A stretch of 18,115 bases of DNA, from the NCBI GenBank assembly GCA_041821285.1, contig JBGUER010000046.1:1-18115 (forward strand), read 5' to 3'. Shown here in pieces: positions 7,481-14,350 of the stretch. Numbering within the stretch: the first letter of the stretch is position 1; the number at the start of each line of letters is the position of its first letter. Source of the stretch: JAJBWD01 sp041821285. GTDB lineage: Bacteria > Bacillota > Clostridia > Clostridiales > Clostridiaceae. The notes under the pieces are model-generated. The model did not search any database, was not told where the DNA came from, and saw nothing but the letters and a program-made list of their open reading frames with translations. The position numbers were made by a program, and so were the translations under genes.

Positions 7481-8562
7481 GCAAAGAAATTATAACTAAA
7501 AAACAGGCTATATCTACTTTTATACTATTTACTTTTGGAACTAATTTAATACTCGGGACTGGTTTAGCAGCTAAAAAAGATGCTTATATTGCTATCATTT
7601 TTTCCATGATAATTTCATTACCATTAATATTGATTTATTATAAAACATTAGAATTATTCCCTGGCAAAGACATTTTCCAAATAATAAATTTAGTTTTCGG
7701 TAAAATCTTAAGCAAAGTAATAATATTATTATACATATGGTTTACACTCCATTTAGCTTCTATTTTACTAAAACTAACTATAAATTTTATAAACACCGTA
7801 GGTCTTTTTTATACACCAAACATTATAATCTCATTCGTCATATGTTTTCTTATTGCATTTAGTTTAAAGAAAGGAATTGAAACTTTAGGTAGATGGTCAG
7901 AATTTTTTGTATTAGTTGTTATATTTTTTTTATTATTTATATTTTTATTATTTATTCCATCCATAAACTTAGATTATATTAAACCTATTTTATATGATAA
8001 TATAAATAATTTAGATAAAGCCATATTGATAACAATATCTTATCCTTTTAGCCAATATTTCTTTTTTACATTTTTAGGTAATAATTTTGACAAAAAACAA
8101 AACATAAAAAAAATATTTTTTTCTACATTTTTAATAAGTGGATTTATTCTATCTTTTACCATGTTTATAATAGCTACAATACTTCCAGAAAGCAAATTAA
8201 GTTCCTTATATTTTGTATTTTACGCTGCCGTTAGATTATTAAAAATAACAGATTTTATTGAAAGAATAGAAATTTTAGTTACACTAATATTTTTAGTTGG
8301 TATTTTTATAAAAATGTCTATTTTCTTACTTGGAACATTAAAAGGAATTCAATCAATATTTAACCTAGATAGTTATCATTCATTAATTATACCCATTGTT
8401 GCATTAACTTTTAATATATCTTTAATATTATACGATAGCATTATGGAAACTAGTGAATTTGCCACAGAAACATATCCCTACTATTCAATTCCTTTTCAAA
8501 TAATTATTCCTATTTTTATATATATTGTAGCTAAAATAAGATATAAAAAAATAAGCCCTTAA
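7477..8562 (+). CDS. gerKB: Spore germination receptor B subunit (GerKB/GerAB family transporter-like), 361 aa
   Basis: This is an integral membrane protein with about ten hydrophobic segments across its whole length and no soluble domain. It belongs to the amino-acid/polyamine/organocation transporter-like GerAB family; the B subunit is thought to carry the germinant-binding pocket. The N-terminus (TKKQAISTFILFTFGTNLIL) and the early glycine-rich helix are typical. Its ATG overlaps the stop of the small two-helix gene, and the AAAAAGGTGAT site lies in that gene. It ends 9 bases from the convergent 3D-domain gene, at a shared hairpin. Germinant cannot be predicted. Symbol is a family label. 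Confidence 0.92.
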   Translation: MSKEIITKKQAISTFILFTFGTNLILGTGLAAKKDAYIAIIFSMIISLPLILIYYKTLELFPGKDIFQIINLVFGKILSKVIILLYIWFTLHLASILLKLTINFINTVGLFYTPNIIISFVICFLIAFSLKKGIETLGRWSEFFVLVVIFFLLFIFLLFIPSINLDYIKPILYDNINNLDKAILITISYPFSQYFFFTFLGNNFDKKQNIKKIFFSTFLISGFILSFTMFIIATILPESKLSSLYFVFYAAVRLLKITDFIERIEILVTLIFLVGIFIKMSIFLLGTLKGIQSIFNLDSYHSLIIPIVALTFNISLILYDSIMETSEFATETYPYYSIPFQIIIPIFIYIVAKIRYKKISP

Positions 8563-8574
8563 AATAAGAGCTTA
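8545..8574 (-). terminator. Terminator between the convergent gerKB and 3D-domain genes
   Basis: TAAGCTCTT (minus strand) pairs over nine positions, one G-U, with AAGGGCTTA across a five-base ATTTT loop and is followed by seven T on the minus strand. The stop codon of the 3D-domain gene is in the stem. In the plus direction the run after the hairpin is AATTTAAT, so it would stop germination transcripts only weakly. Confidence 0.75.
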
Positions 8575-9588
8575 ATTTAATATATATAAATTTACATACT
8601 TAACTGCCCAATCACAAGCTTCTTGATAGGTATTAAAATAAACATCTATCTTGTCATTTTTTATAGCTGATCCGCAATCTGCAGCTATGGCAAATCCATA
8701 GCCTTCTATGAACAGTTTTGTTCCATAAGGAATAACTCTTGGATCTACTGCTATTGTACTATATCCATCAGGATCGCGCACAGCTAGCCTTCCTGATGCT
8801 GTGTATGTACTTCCTACACCATATACAGCCCAATAAGCGGTGGCTTTCACTTTTTTAACACTAGAGTATGACATCACATCCCCACCCCTTGAAACAGGCA
8901 TTAAAGGATAACTACCCTGTACAATTATTTTGTTTACAGGTTCTTCAACTATTTCCTCATTAATTTTCTCTCTAGATACTTCAACACCATCTTCATAAAC
9001 TACATCATAAGTTATTTTCTTTTCTCCATCATTACCTTCTTGTGAAATGTAGTTTTTTGTATTAGCTAAACTTCCATCATATTTAGTTTCTGTACTAAAA
9101 TCTATTTTAGAAGTTTCCTCTACTTCTTTTTCTTCTACTCTTATAACCTGAATATCAAGTCCTTCTGACAATTTAGTATCTACGCTAGGTGTGATTTTAT
9201 CATCTGAATCTATTTCTATTTTTTCATTAGAAAACATAGTTGCTATAGTATCTTCTGAAGATAAAATTTCCAAATCTTCACCATCTACTACAACATTAAC
9301 ATTTACCGCTCTTTTTATAATTATTTTATCATTTTTATTTAGTTCAGTATCTAAAGATGGCTGAATATAATCCTTTGGTCCTAATGCAATCTTTTCTTTT
9401 TCTAAAGTTTTAGCAACTGTATTTTGATACGTTACAATATTTTTCACATCCCCATCTATACTTAAACTAATGGGTTTTCTTTTAACTAATACTACACTCA
9501 CTATTACAACTAATATAATAGCAGATGTAAGAAAAAGAATATTTTTTTTATTAATAGCCTTATTTAAGAAATTTCTAATCTTTTCTAT
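8572..9588 (-). CDS. Cell-wall protein with DUF348, G5 and 3D (lytic) domains, YabE-like; likely AUA start
   Basis: This is a membrane-anchored or secreted protein that probably binds and cleaves peptidoglycan (YabE/resuscitation-factor-like). Numbered from the upstream ATG at 9630, it has a membrane helix at 31-49, two DUF348 repeats (about 54-95 and 108-150), a G5 domain (about 160-240) and a C-terminal 3D domain (about 262-345). The 3D domain's three aspartates are seen in VDPRVIPYG (D296), AADCG (D318) and KIDVY (D329). A conventional call would start at the ATG at 9630, but that ATG is part of the -10 box of a near-perfect promoter. The predicted transcript begins near 9619 and carries AAGGAGG (9597-9603) followed, 8 bases on, by ATA (9588) and then GAA-AAG. 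No in-frame ATG, GTG or TTG fits this site, so I place the start at ATA 9588, giving 338 aa. Function is by domain; physiological role is inference. Confidence 0.88.
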   Translation of the reverse strand: MEKIRNFLNKAINKKNILFLTSAIILVVIVSVVLVKRKPISLSIDGDVKNIVTYQNTVAKTLEKEKIALGPKDYIQPSLDTELNKNDKIIIKRAVNVNVVVDGEDLEILSSEDTIATMFSNEKIEIDSDDKITPSVDTKLSEGLDIQVIRVEEKEVEETSKIDFSTETKYDGSLANTKNYISQEGNDGEKKITYDVVYEDGVEVSREKINEEIVEEPVNKIIVQGSYPLMPVSRGGDVMSYSSVKKVKATAYWAVYGVGSTYTASGRLAVRDPDGYSTIAVDPRVIPYGTKLFIEGYGFAIAADCGSAIKNDKIDVYFNTYQEACDWAVKYVNLYILN

Positions 9589-9596
9589 GATCTTAT

Positions 9597-9603
9597 CCTC
9601 CTT
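9597..9603 (-). promoter_or_regulatory. Strong ribosome binding site facing an AUA codon
   Basis: AAGGAGG on the minus strand is a full anti-SD match. The next codons in frame are GAT-AAG-ATC-ATA-GAA. ATA starts 8 bases after the site, ATC 5 bases after it. It decides the start of the 3D-domain gene. Confidence 0.7.
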
Positions 9604-9625
9604 AAATCCAATATACTTTAAATAA

Positions 9626-9654
9626 ATCATATCTTTTTTTTAATATTCTGTCAA
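9626..9654 (-). promoter_or_regulatory. Near-consensus sigma-A promoter of the 3D-domain gene
   Basis: Perfect TTGACA (9649-9654), a 17-base spacer and TATGAT (9626-9631, five of six consensus bases) on the minus strand. Transcription should start near 9618-9620, downstream of the ATG at 9630, which is embedded in the -10 element. Confidence 0.8.
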
Positions 9655-9704
9655 ATTTACATTAAATAATTGTATTATTTTTTATAAATTTGGAGAAGAT
9701 AACT

Positions 9705-9722
9705 ATGAAAATTTTATTCTAA
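9705..9722 (+). CDS. Possible five-codon leader mini-ORF (MKILF)
   Basis: ATG-AAA-ATT-TTA-TTC-TAA follows a GGAG site (9692-9695) with a 9-base gap. Its stop codon runs into the AAGGAGG site of the next gene. It could set up translational coupling or be chance; nothing but position supports it. Confidence 0.3.
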   Translation: MKILF

Positions 9723-9735
9723 GGAGGCATATATT

Positions 9736-9939
9736 ATGGAAAATTTTAAGTTAGAAGACATAAAAAACATTAAGGTAGGTGACCTACCCTCTGCAAAAAG
9801 AGGTATTATAGATAGCCTTTTAGGAAGAGACATATACAAAGAAGAAATTTCTATCGAACATATGGCATCCTATAAAAAAGGTCATGAAGTTGGAACATTA
9901 GTAGAAAATTTTTTGAAACAAGATCAAAGAGACTATTAA
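9736..9939 (+). CDS. Small protein of unknown function, 67 aa
   Basis: I do not recognise the family. The protein is soluble, charged and without Cys, signal or membrane segment. Its composition (many Lys/Glu/Asp, a central KRGIIDSLLG, and KKGHEVGTLVENFLKQ near the end) suggests a mainly helical fold. The coding call is supported by a perfect AAGGAGG ribosome binding site 8 bases before the ATG and by isolation between divergent and convergent neighbours. A hairpin (9964-9981) follows 24 bases after its stop. The upstream 100 bases hold the divergent promoter of the 3D-domain gene; a possible -10 TATAAA (9683-9688) exists, without a well spaced -35. The function is unknown. Confidence 0.75.
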   Translation: MENFKLEDIKNIKVGDLPSAKRGIIDSLLGRDIYKEEISIEHMASYKKGHEVGTLVENFLKQDQRDY

Positions 9940-9963
9940 TCAGTTTTTCATCTTAAGTTAAAA

Positions 9964-9981
9964 GGGAGGTTATACCCTCCC
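9964..9981 (-). terminator. Terminator of the CPBP-MBL operon, possibly bidirectional
   Basis: GGGAGG pairs with CCTCCC across a six-base loop. On the minus strand it is followed by TTTTAA, five bases after the MBL-gene stop. On the plus strand it is followed by CTCTTCATATTT, a poorer U-tract, so it may also end transcripts of the 67-residue gene less efficiently. Confidence 0.65.
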
Positions 9982-9985
9982 CTCT

Positions 9986-10825
9986 TCATATTTCTATGGA
10001 CTTTCCTGTTTCAAAATACTCTAATTTATCTTTTAATATATTCTTCATTATTCCATATGCTTTTATTCCAGTACAATGACAAGTAAATATCTTGTTTATA
10101 TCAAACTCAATAAGTTTATTAGCCACGTCCCTAACATATTCTTCACTACAATTTAATGAATTCATACCTAAACTACCCTTCATATGAAAACCGGCTACAA
10201 TCGCCTTAATAGGCATTTCAGGGTATTTATTTTTAACTGTGGCAATTATATTTACAATACCATTATGACTACAAGAGCTTAAAATAACTAATCCATCTTT
10301 TTCTTTTATAATTAAAAACAACTCATGTTTAAAATCATCATCTATAAGTATTCGTTTTTCTAAAATACAAAGTGATTTATCTTGGCAAAAATATTTTTTA
10401 TCCTGAACTTCATTAGAATATATTTCTATATTTGAATCTATATTTATATTATTATCAATAAAAACAAATCTATTTTTATATGTTTCAAATAGTTTTTTAT
10501 CTCCACCTATATAATCTTTTCCAATAGGTAATTTTTTGTAATAATCTTTTTTAGCTTGTTCTTTTATATAGACCTTTGCGCTATTATTTATTTCAAATAA
10601 TTTCTCAAGCCCTCCTATATGATCATAATGATTATGAGATATAAAAATAGCATCTAGATTTTTAAGATCTATATTTAATATTTCTGCATTTTTTATAAAA
10701 TTTCCTGATGCACCTGTATCCAACAGATATTTTTTATATCCTAATTCAAAATATAGCGATAAGCCATGTTCACTTATTAAATTTTTATCTAATCTTGTAT
10801 TTTCAATCAATGATTGTATTTTCAT
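9986..10825 (-). CDS. MBL-fold metallo-hydrolase (COG1237-like), 279 aa
   Basis: This is a cytosolic metallo-beta-lactamase-fold hydrolase with a complete two-metal site: SHNHYDH (H64, H66, D68, H69), SCSHNG (H187) and a C-terminal TCHCTG (H250). The early LLDTGASGNF block (33-43) and the overall length fit the COG1237 group, often named after archaeal dihydropterin-aminobenzene phosphate synthase; that reaction should not be assumed for a Clostridium. The gene overlaps the end of the protease gene by 23 bases, with a GGGGAGAAT site inside it, so the two are translated together. It has no signal sequence and no membrane helix. Substrate unknown. Confidence 0.88.
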   Translation of the reverse strand: MKIQSLIENTRLDKNLISEHGLSLYFELGYKKYLLDTGASGNFIKNAEILNIDLKNLDAIFISHNHYDHIGGLEKLFEINNSAKVYIKEQAKKDYYKKLPIGKDYIGGDKKLFETYKNRFVFIDNNINIDSNIEIYSNEVQDKKYFCQDKSLCILEKRILIDDDFKHELFLIIKEKDGLVILSSCSHNGIVNIIATVKNKYPEMPIKAIVAGFHMKGSLGMNSLNCSEEYVRDVANKLIEFDINKIFTCHCTGIKAYGIMKNILKDKLEYFETGKSIEI

Positions 10826-11747
10826 TATTCTCCCCTTTTATATTACTTTTAATTTTTTTATACTTATAAAACAACAATGCTAAAAATAAAAATTCAAATA
10901 ATATAAAAATAAGTTCAAAACTACATCCGAAATTGTATCCATTAATATAAAAATTCCCAGGAACTTTAAAATTTAATACAGTCGAAAAACTCATAGGTAT
11001 ATCCTCTATTCTTACTATAAAACTTTGAGTAAAGTCCCAAACAAAATGAAATCCTATAGGCATCCACAGTGAATCTGTAATAATATATATGCTTACGAGA
11101 ATAATACCTGCTAAAAAAACATCTATAAAATCTAATAATTTTGAATAAGTTCCAATATGAAATATCATAAAAATTAATGATGACATAATAATAGACCATA
11201 TATATCCTCCACTTTCTTTTAATCTATTAAAAATATATCCTCTAAAAAATATTTCTTCTCCAAAACCTACAAAGATAAAAGTTATTAAACTTAAAAAGAG
11301 CATATACACACCATGACCGAAGGAATAAATTCCGAAACCTTCAAATTTCGTTACGCCAATCAAAACGCCTATTAATACTATAAAAATAATTCCTATAAAT
11401 CCACAAAATCCTCCTTGTAAAAACAGTTTTAAACTATTATTTTTTACATCCAAAGATAATGAAATTATTCTATTTTTAAACTTGCCTTTTAAAAATAATA
11501 ATACTACTATTATAGTCATAATGTTTTGAACTACCGCCATTAATATTGTCATTTCCAAAGACATCTCAGTTGATATAGCTGTTAACTTGGAAATAATATT
11601 TTCTAGATTATATCCTTTTATTATATAAAATATAACCTGTCCCCCTAATACTATTATTTCTCCTAAAATTACTAATCCAAAAAAAGCTATTATAATTAAT
11701 AATATATTTCCAATAGATTTTACTTTTCCTGTTTTTTTATTATCCAT
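10803..11747 (-). CDS. CPBP-family intramembrane glutamic endopeptidase (CAAX protease-like), 314 aa
   Basis: This is a multi-pass membrane protein with about eight hydrophobic segments and the Abi/CPBP motifs. Numbered from the chosen start they are GFGEEIFFRG (E164, E165, R169), FMIFHIG (H197) and IGFHFVWDF (H234). These residues form the catalytic centre of the CAAX-processing/Rce1 fold. In bacteria the family processes membrane proteins or gives self-immunity to peptides; the substrate here is unknown. The open frame runs to a TTG at 11765, but that codon lies at the edge of the GGAGGTGAT site, so I place the start at ATG 11747, seven bases after that site. It is first in an overlapping two-gene operon with the MBL-fold gene. 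Confidence 0.88.
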   Translation of the reverse strand: MDNKKTGKVKSIGNILLIIIAFFGLVILGEIIVLGGQVIFYIIKGYNLENIISKLTAISTEMSLEMTILMAVVQNIMTIIVVLLFLKGKFKNRIISLSLDVKNNSLKLFLQGGFCGFIGIIFIVLIGVLIGVTKFEGFGIYSFGHGVYMLFLSLITFIFVGFGEEIFFRGYIFNRLKESGGYIWSIIMSSLIFMIFHIGTYSKLLDFIDVFLAGIILVSIYIITDSLWMPIGFHFVWDFTQSFIVRIEDIPMSFSTVLNFKVPGNFYINGYNFGCSFELIFILFEFLFLALLFYKYKKIKSNIKGENNENTIID

Positions 11748-11792
11748 ATTTATAATCACCTCCAATAATTACTAATTTAGCATATAAATATT

Positions 11793-11821
11793 TTACCATA
11801 AAATTAAAGCTATGCTATAAT
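11793..11821 (+). promoter_or_regulatory. Putative sigma-A promoter of ispF-cls
   Basis: TTACCA (11793-11798), a 17-base spacer and a perfect TATAAT (11816-11821) lie 23 bases before the ispF ATG. The leader holds GGAGGT seven bases before the start. Confidence 0.6.
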
Positions 11822-11844
11822 ATATTTAAATTGGAGGTATTAAT

Positions 11845-12315
11845 ATGAGAATAGGTTTGGGTTACGATGTACATAAATTAATTAATGATAGAAATCTTAT
11901 TTTAGGAGGTGTAACTATTCCTTATAAAAAAGGTCTTTTAGGTCATTCTGATGCAGATGTTTTAATTCATGCTATAATGGATAGTTTACTTGGTGCTGCT
12001 GCTTTAGGTGATATAGGAAAACATTTTCCAGATACCGATCCTTTATATAAGGGAATATCTAGCATTATACTTCTTGAAAAAGTAGGAGAACTTTTATATA
12101 AAAATGGATATACTATAGAGAATATAGACTCTATAATAATAGCTGAAAACCCTAAAATGGCTCCTCATATTTATAAGATGAGAAATAATATTAGCATTGC
12201 CCTAAAAATTAATATAGATAAAATCAGTGTAAAAGCTACTACAGAAGAAGGTCTAGGATTTACAGGTCAAGGTTTAGGAATAGCTTCTAAATCAATATGT
12301 CTTATAAAAAAATGA
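11845..12315 (+). CDS. ispF: 2-C-methyl-D-erythritol 2,4-cyclodiphosphate synthase
   Basis: IspF is an enzyme of the methylerythritol phosphate pathway. It converts 4-diphosphocytidyl-methylerythritol 2-phosphate into the cyclic diphosphate with release of CMP, on the way to isoprenoid units. Metal ligands are seen in GYDVH (D8, H10) and IHAIMD (H42). The family blocks LGHSDADVLIHA (32-43), GDIGKHFPDTDP (55-66) and the C-terminal KATTEEGLGFTGQGLGI are all intact. The length of 156 aa is standard; family members form homotrimers. It has a strong GGAGGT site and its own promoter, and is followed 8 bases later by the cardiolipin synthase gene. The pathway partners are not in the window. Confidence 0.97.
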   Translation: MRIGLGYDVHKLINDRNLILGGVTIPYKKGLLGHSDADVLIHAIMDSLLGAAALGDIGKHFPDTDPLYKGISSIILLEKVGELLYKNGYTIENIDSIIIAENPKMAPHIYKMRNNISIALKINIDKISVKATTEEGLGFTGQGLGIASKSICLIKK

Positions 12316-12323
12316 GGTGAACT

Positions 12324-13763
12324 ATGTTTTTACAATTAAATAATATTAGTTTAATATATATTATTTACGCAATAATTTCCATTACCATTATAATAATAGA
12401 AAAAAGACAACCGGAAAAGACTATAGCTTGGCTTCTTATATTTTTAGCTTTTCCACCTTTAGGCCTTTTCTTTTATGTGTTTTTAGGTAGAAATTGGAAA
12501 TTAAATAAGTTAAATGATAGTTATTCAAATGAATTAAAAGAACTTGTCTATAATGCTTTATACGAAACAAAAACAGTAGAGTATAGACCACTTATCGAAC
12601 TTCTTGCTAAAAATAGCGAATCACCTTTATTTATAGATAATAATGTAGATATATTTTATAACGGCGAAGATAAATTCAAAGCCCTTAAAAGAGAACTTTT
12701 AAAAGCAAAACACCATATTCATATGGAATATTATATTGTAAATAACGATAGAATTGGAAATGAAATTAAAGATATTTTAATTCAAAAGGCTTCAGAAGGT
12801 GTTTATGTACGATTCATAATAGATAAAGTGGGCTCTATTAAATTAAATAAAAACTATATTAATGAATTAAAACAAGCTGGAATAGATGTTGTATCATATT
12901 CTTATTTTTTAGCTCCACTATTAAGATATATAAACACTCAAATAAATTATAGAAATCACAGAAAAATTGTTGTTATCGACGGTTTAGTTGGATTCATAGG
13001 TGGAATAAATATAGGTGATGAATATTTAGGCAGAAAAAAATATGGGTTTTGGAGAGATACCCACCTTATGATAAAAGGTGATTTTGTATTAGGACTTCAA
13101 TCTGTATTTTTAGATGATTACCTAACTATTAAATCCGCAAACAAAGAAGTTTTATTTTACGATAGAGATTTTAGACCATATTTCCCCAAAACAACTTACG
13201 AAAACTCAAAAGGACAAGTTCTTCAATTGGTTAAAAGTGGACCAGATTCAAATTACCCTTCTATTCTTCAAGGTGTACTGAAAATGATTAATTTAGCAAA
13301 AGACCATGTATATATAACAACGCCTTATTTCGTTCCACCAAACAGCATAATGGAAGCCTTAAAAATAGCAGCTTTAGGTGGAATCGACGTAAAAATACTT
13401 TTCCCTGAACAATCAGACCATTTAACTGTTCATTTAGCGTCTGAAACCTATTTTCAAGAAATTATTAAATGCGGTGTTGAAATTTATTATTATGACAAAA
13501 AAGCATTTGTTCACTCTAAAGTAATTACTGTAGACGGCAAAATAGGAACAGTTGGAACTGCTAATATGGATATAAGAAGTTATTATCAAAATTATGAGAT
13601 AAATGCAGTTTTATACGATAAAAATTTAGTTTCTAGCCTTGAAGCTGAGTTTAAAAAAGATTTAGAAAATTCAAGACTTATTACATCTGCATATTTTGAT
13701 GAATTACCTTTTTATAAAAAAATAGCACAAGATTTAGCAAGAGTTTTTTCTTATTTACTATAA
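12324..13763 (+). CDS. cls: Cardiolipin synthase (phospholipase D family), 479 aa
   Basis: This membrane enzyme joins two phosphatidylglycerol molecules into cardiolipin and glycerol. Two N-terminal membrane helices (about 8-26 and 35-55) are joined by the EKRQPEKTIAWLL loop typical of the family. Two phospholipase-D HKD motifs follow: H212-x-K214-x4-D219 in NHRKIVVID, then GGINIGDEY, and H397-x-K399-x4-D404 in VHSKVITVD, then GTANMD. The length matches bacterial Cls. The AGGTGAAC site overlaps the ispF stop, so the two genes form an operon ending at the palindromic terminator. The closest alternative is another PLD-family phospholipid synthase; all features fit Cls. Confidence 0.95.
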   Translation: MFLQLNNISLIYIIYAIISITIIIIEKRQPEKTIAWLLIFLAFPPLGLFFYVFLGRNWKLNKLNDSYSNELKELVYNALYETKTVEYRPLIELLAKNSESPLFIDNNVDIFYNGEDKFKALKRELLKAKHHIHMEYYIVNNDRIGNEIKDILIQKASEGVYVRFIIDKVGSIKLNKNYINELKQAGIDVVSYSYFLAPLLRYINTQINYRNHRKIVVIDGLVGFIGGINIGDEYLGRKKYGFWRDTHLMIKGDFVLGLQSVFLDDYLTIKSANKEVLFYDRDFRPYFPKTTYENSKGQVLQLVKSGPDSNYPSILQGVLKMINLAKDHVYITTPYFVPPNSIMEALKIAALGGIDVKILFPEQSDHLTVHLASETYFQEIIKCGVEIYYYDKKAFVHSKVITVDGKIGTVGTANMDIRSYYQNYEINAVLYDKNLVSSLEAEFKKDLENSRLITSAYFDELPFYKKIAQDLARVFSYLL

Positions 13764-13773
13764 AGATATAACT

Positions 13774-13799
13774 AAAAAAAGCCCCTAGGGGCTTTTTTT
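13774..13799. terminator. Perfect palindromic bidirectional terminator
   Basis: Seven A, then GCCCCTAGGGGC, then seven T. Both strands read a GC-rich stem followed by a T7 run. It serves the ispF-cls operon from the left and the DUF1659-DUF2922 pair from the right, and overlaps the latter's stop codon. Confidence 0.95.
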
Positions 13800-14013
13800 A
13801 TAATTCTATATCTTCTTTTGTTGTTTCTGTCAGATATGCAGAATCTTTTGATACAAAGTCTCCACCAATAGTTGGAAATACATTCTTTTCTATTATTGTA
13901 TCCATAACTAAATTCACTTCTGTACCTGTTACGTCATCCTTCACATTATTCAATCTTACATTAGAACTTTTCCCTTCTTCATTTAGAAATTTCATAACTA
14001 ATATTTTAGCCAT
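13798..14013 (-). CDS. DUF2922-family small protein, 71 aa
   Basis: This is a small cytosolic protein matching the DUF2922 pattern: a beta strand (ILVMKFLNEEGK), a second strand leading into VKDDVTGTEV, a helix (NLVMDTIIEKNVF) and an acidic tail. The function is unknown in the family. It has no membrane or signal segment and no Cys. A strong GGGGGAG site precedes the ATG. It lies 26 bases behind the DUF1659 gene; the two families commonly occur together in Firmicutes. Its sequence also resembles the DUF1659 neighbour, which suggests an old duplication. The family call is from memory of the pattern. Confidence 0.85.
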   Translation of the reverse strand: MAKILVMKFLNEEGKSSNVRLNNVKDDVTGTEVNLVMDTIIEKNVFPTIGGDFVSKDSAYLTETTKEDIEL

Positions 14014-14039
14014 ACATTACTCCCCCTTTTCAATATTTT

Positions 14040-14264
14040 TTAAACTTCTGTAAGTTCTTCTTTATCATCTCTTGCTACACTTTGAATATTATATTCTAGT
14101 ACTTGATTAAAAGAATCTGCCACTCCATAAATATCTTCATCTGAAGCATCTACCTTTATGCCTGAATATTTTTGCTGTTTTATAACGTCTTTACCATCTT
14201 CATCTACCCCTGTTTTGTAAGATATAATCATTGTTGAATTTAGTTTAGTTGAGTTTATTGCCAT
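14040..14264 (-). CDS. DUF1659-family small protein, 74 aa
   Basis: This is a small soluble protein of the DUF1659 family with the order strand (MIISYKTG), DEDGKDV turn, strand, IKVDASDEDIYGVADSF helix region and a charged tail. The function is unknown. The ribosome binding site GGGGGGAG is unusually rich in G. It is the first gene of the pair with DUF2922. The 86-base gap to the hydrogenase-like gene holds that gene's terminator and a TATATA-type element (about 14286-14293), but no well spaced -35, so the promoter is uncertain. Confidence 0.85.
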   Translation of the reverse strand: MAINSTKLNSTMIISYKTGVDEDGKDVIKQQKYSGIKVDASDEDIYGVADSFNQVLEYNIQSVARDDKEELTEV

Positions 14265-14313
14265 TTTATCTCCCCCCTTTCAACTTATATATATGCATTA
14301 GTAAAAAAAAACT

Positions 14314-14344
14314 TAAAAAAATAGGGATATATAAAATATATCCC
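14314..14344 (-). terminator. Terminator of the hydrogenase-phosphatase operon
   Basis: GGGATATAT pairs over nine bases with ATATATCCC across a three-base loop (arms 14336-14344 and 14324-14332). On the minus strand TA and then seven T follow. It lies seven bases after the stop of the 493-residue protein. Confidence 0.8.
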
Positions 14345-14350
14345 CTAAAA

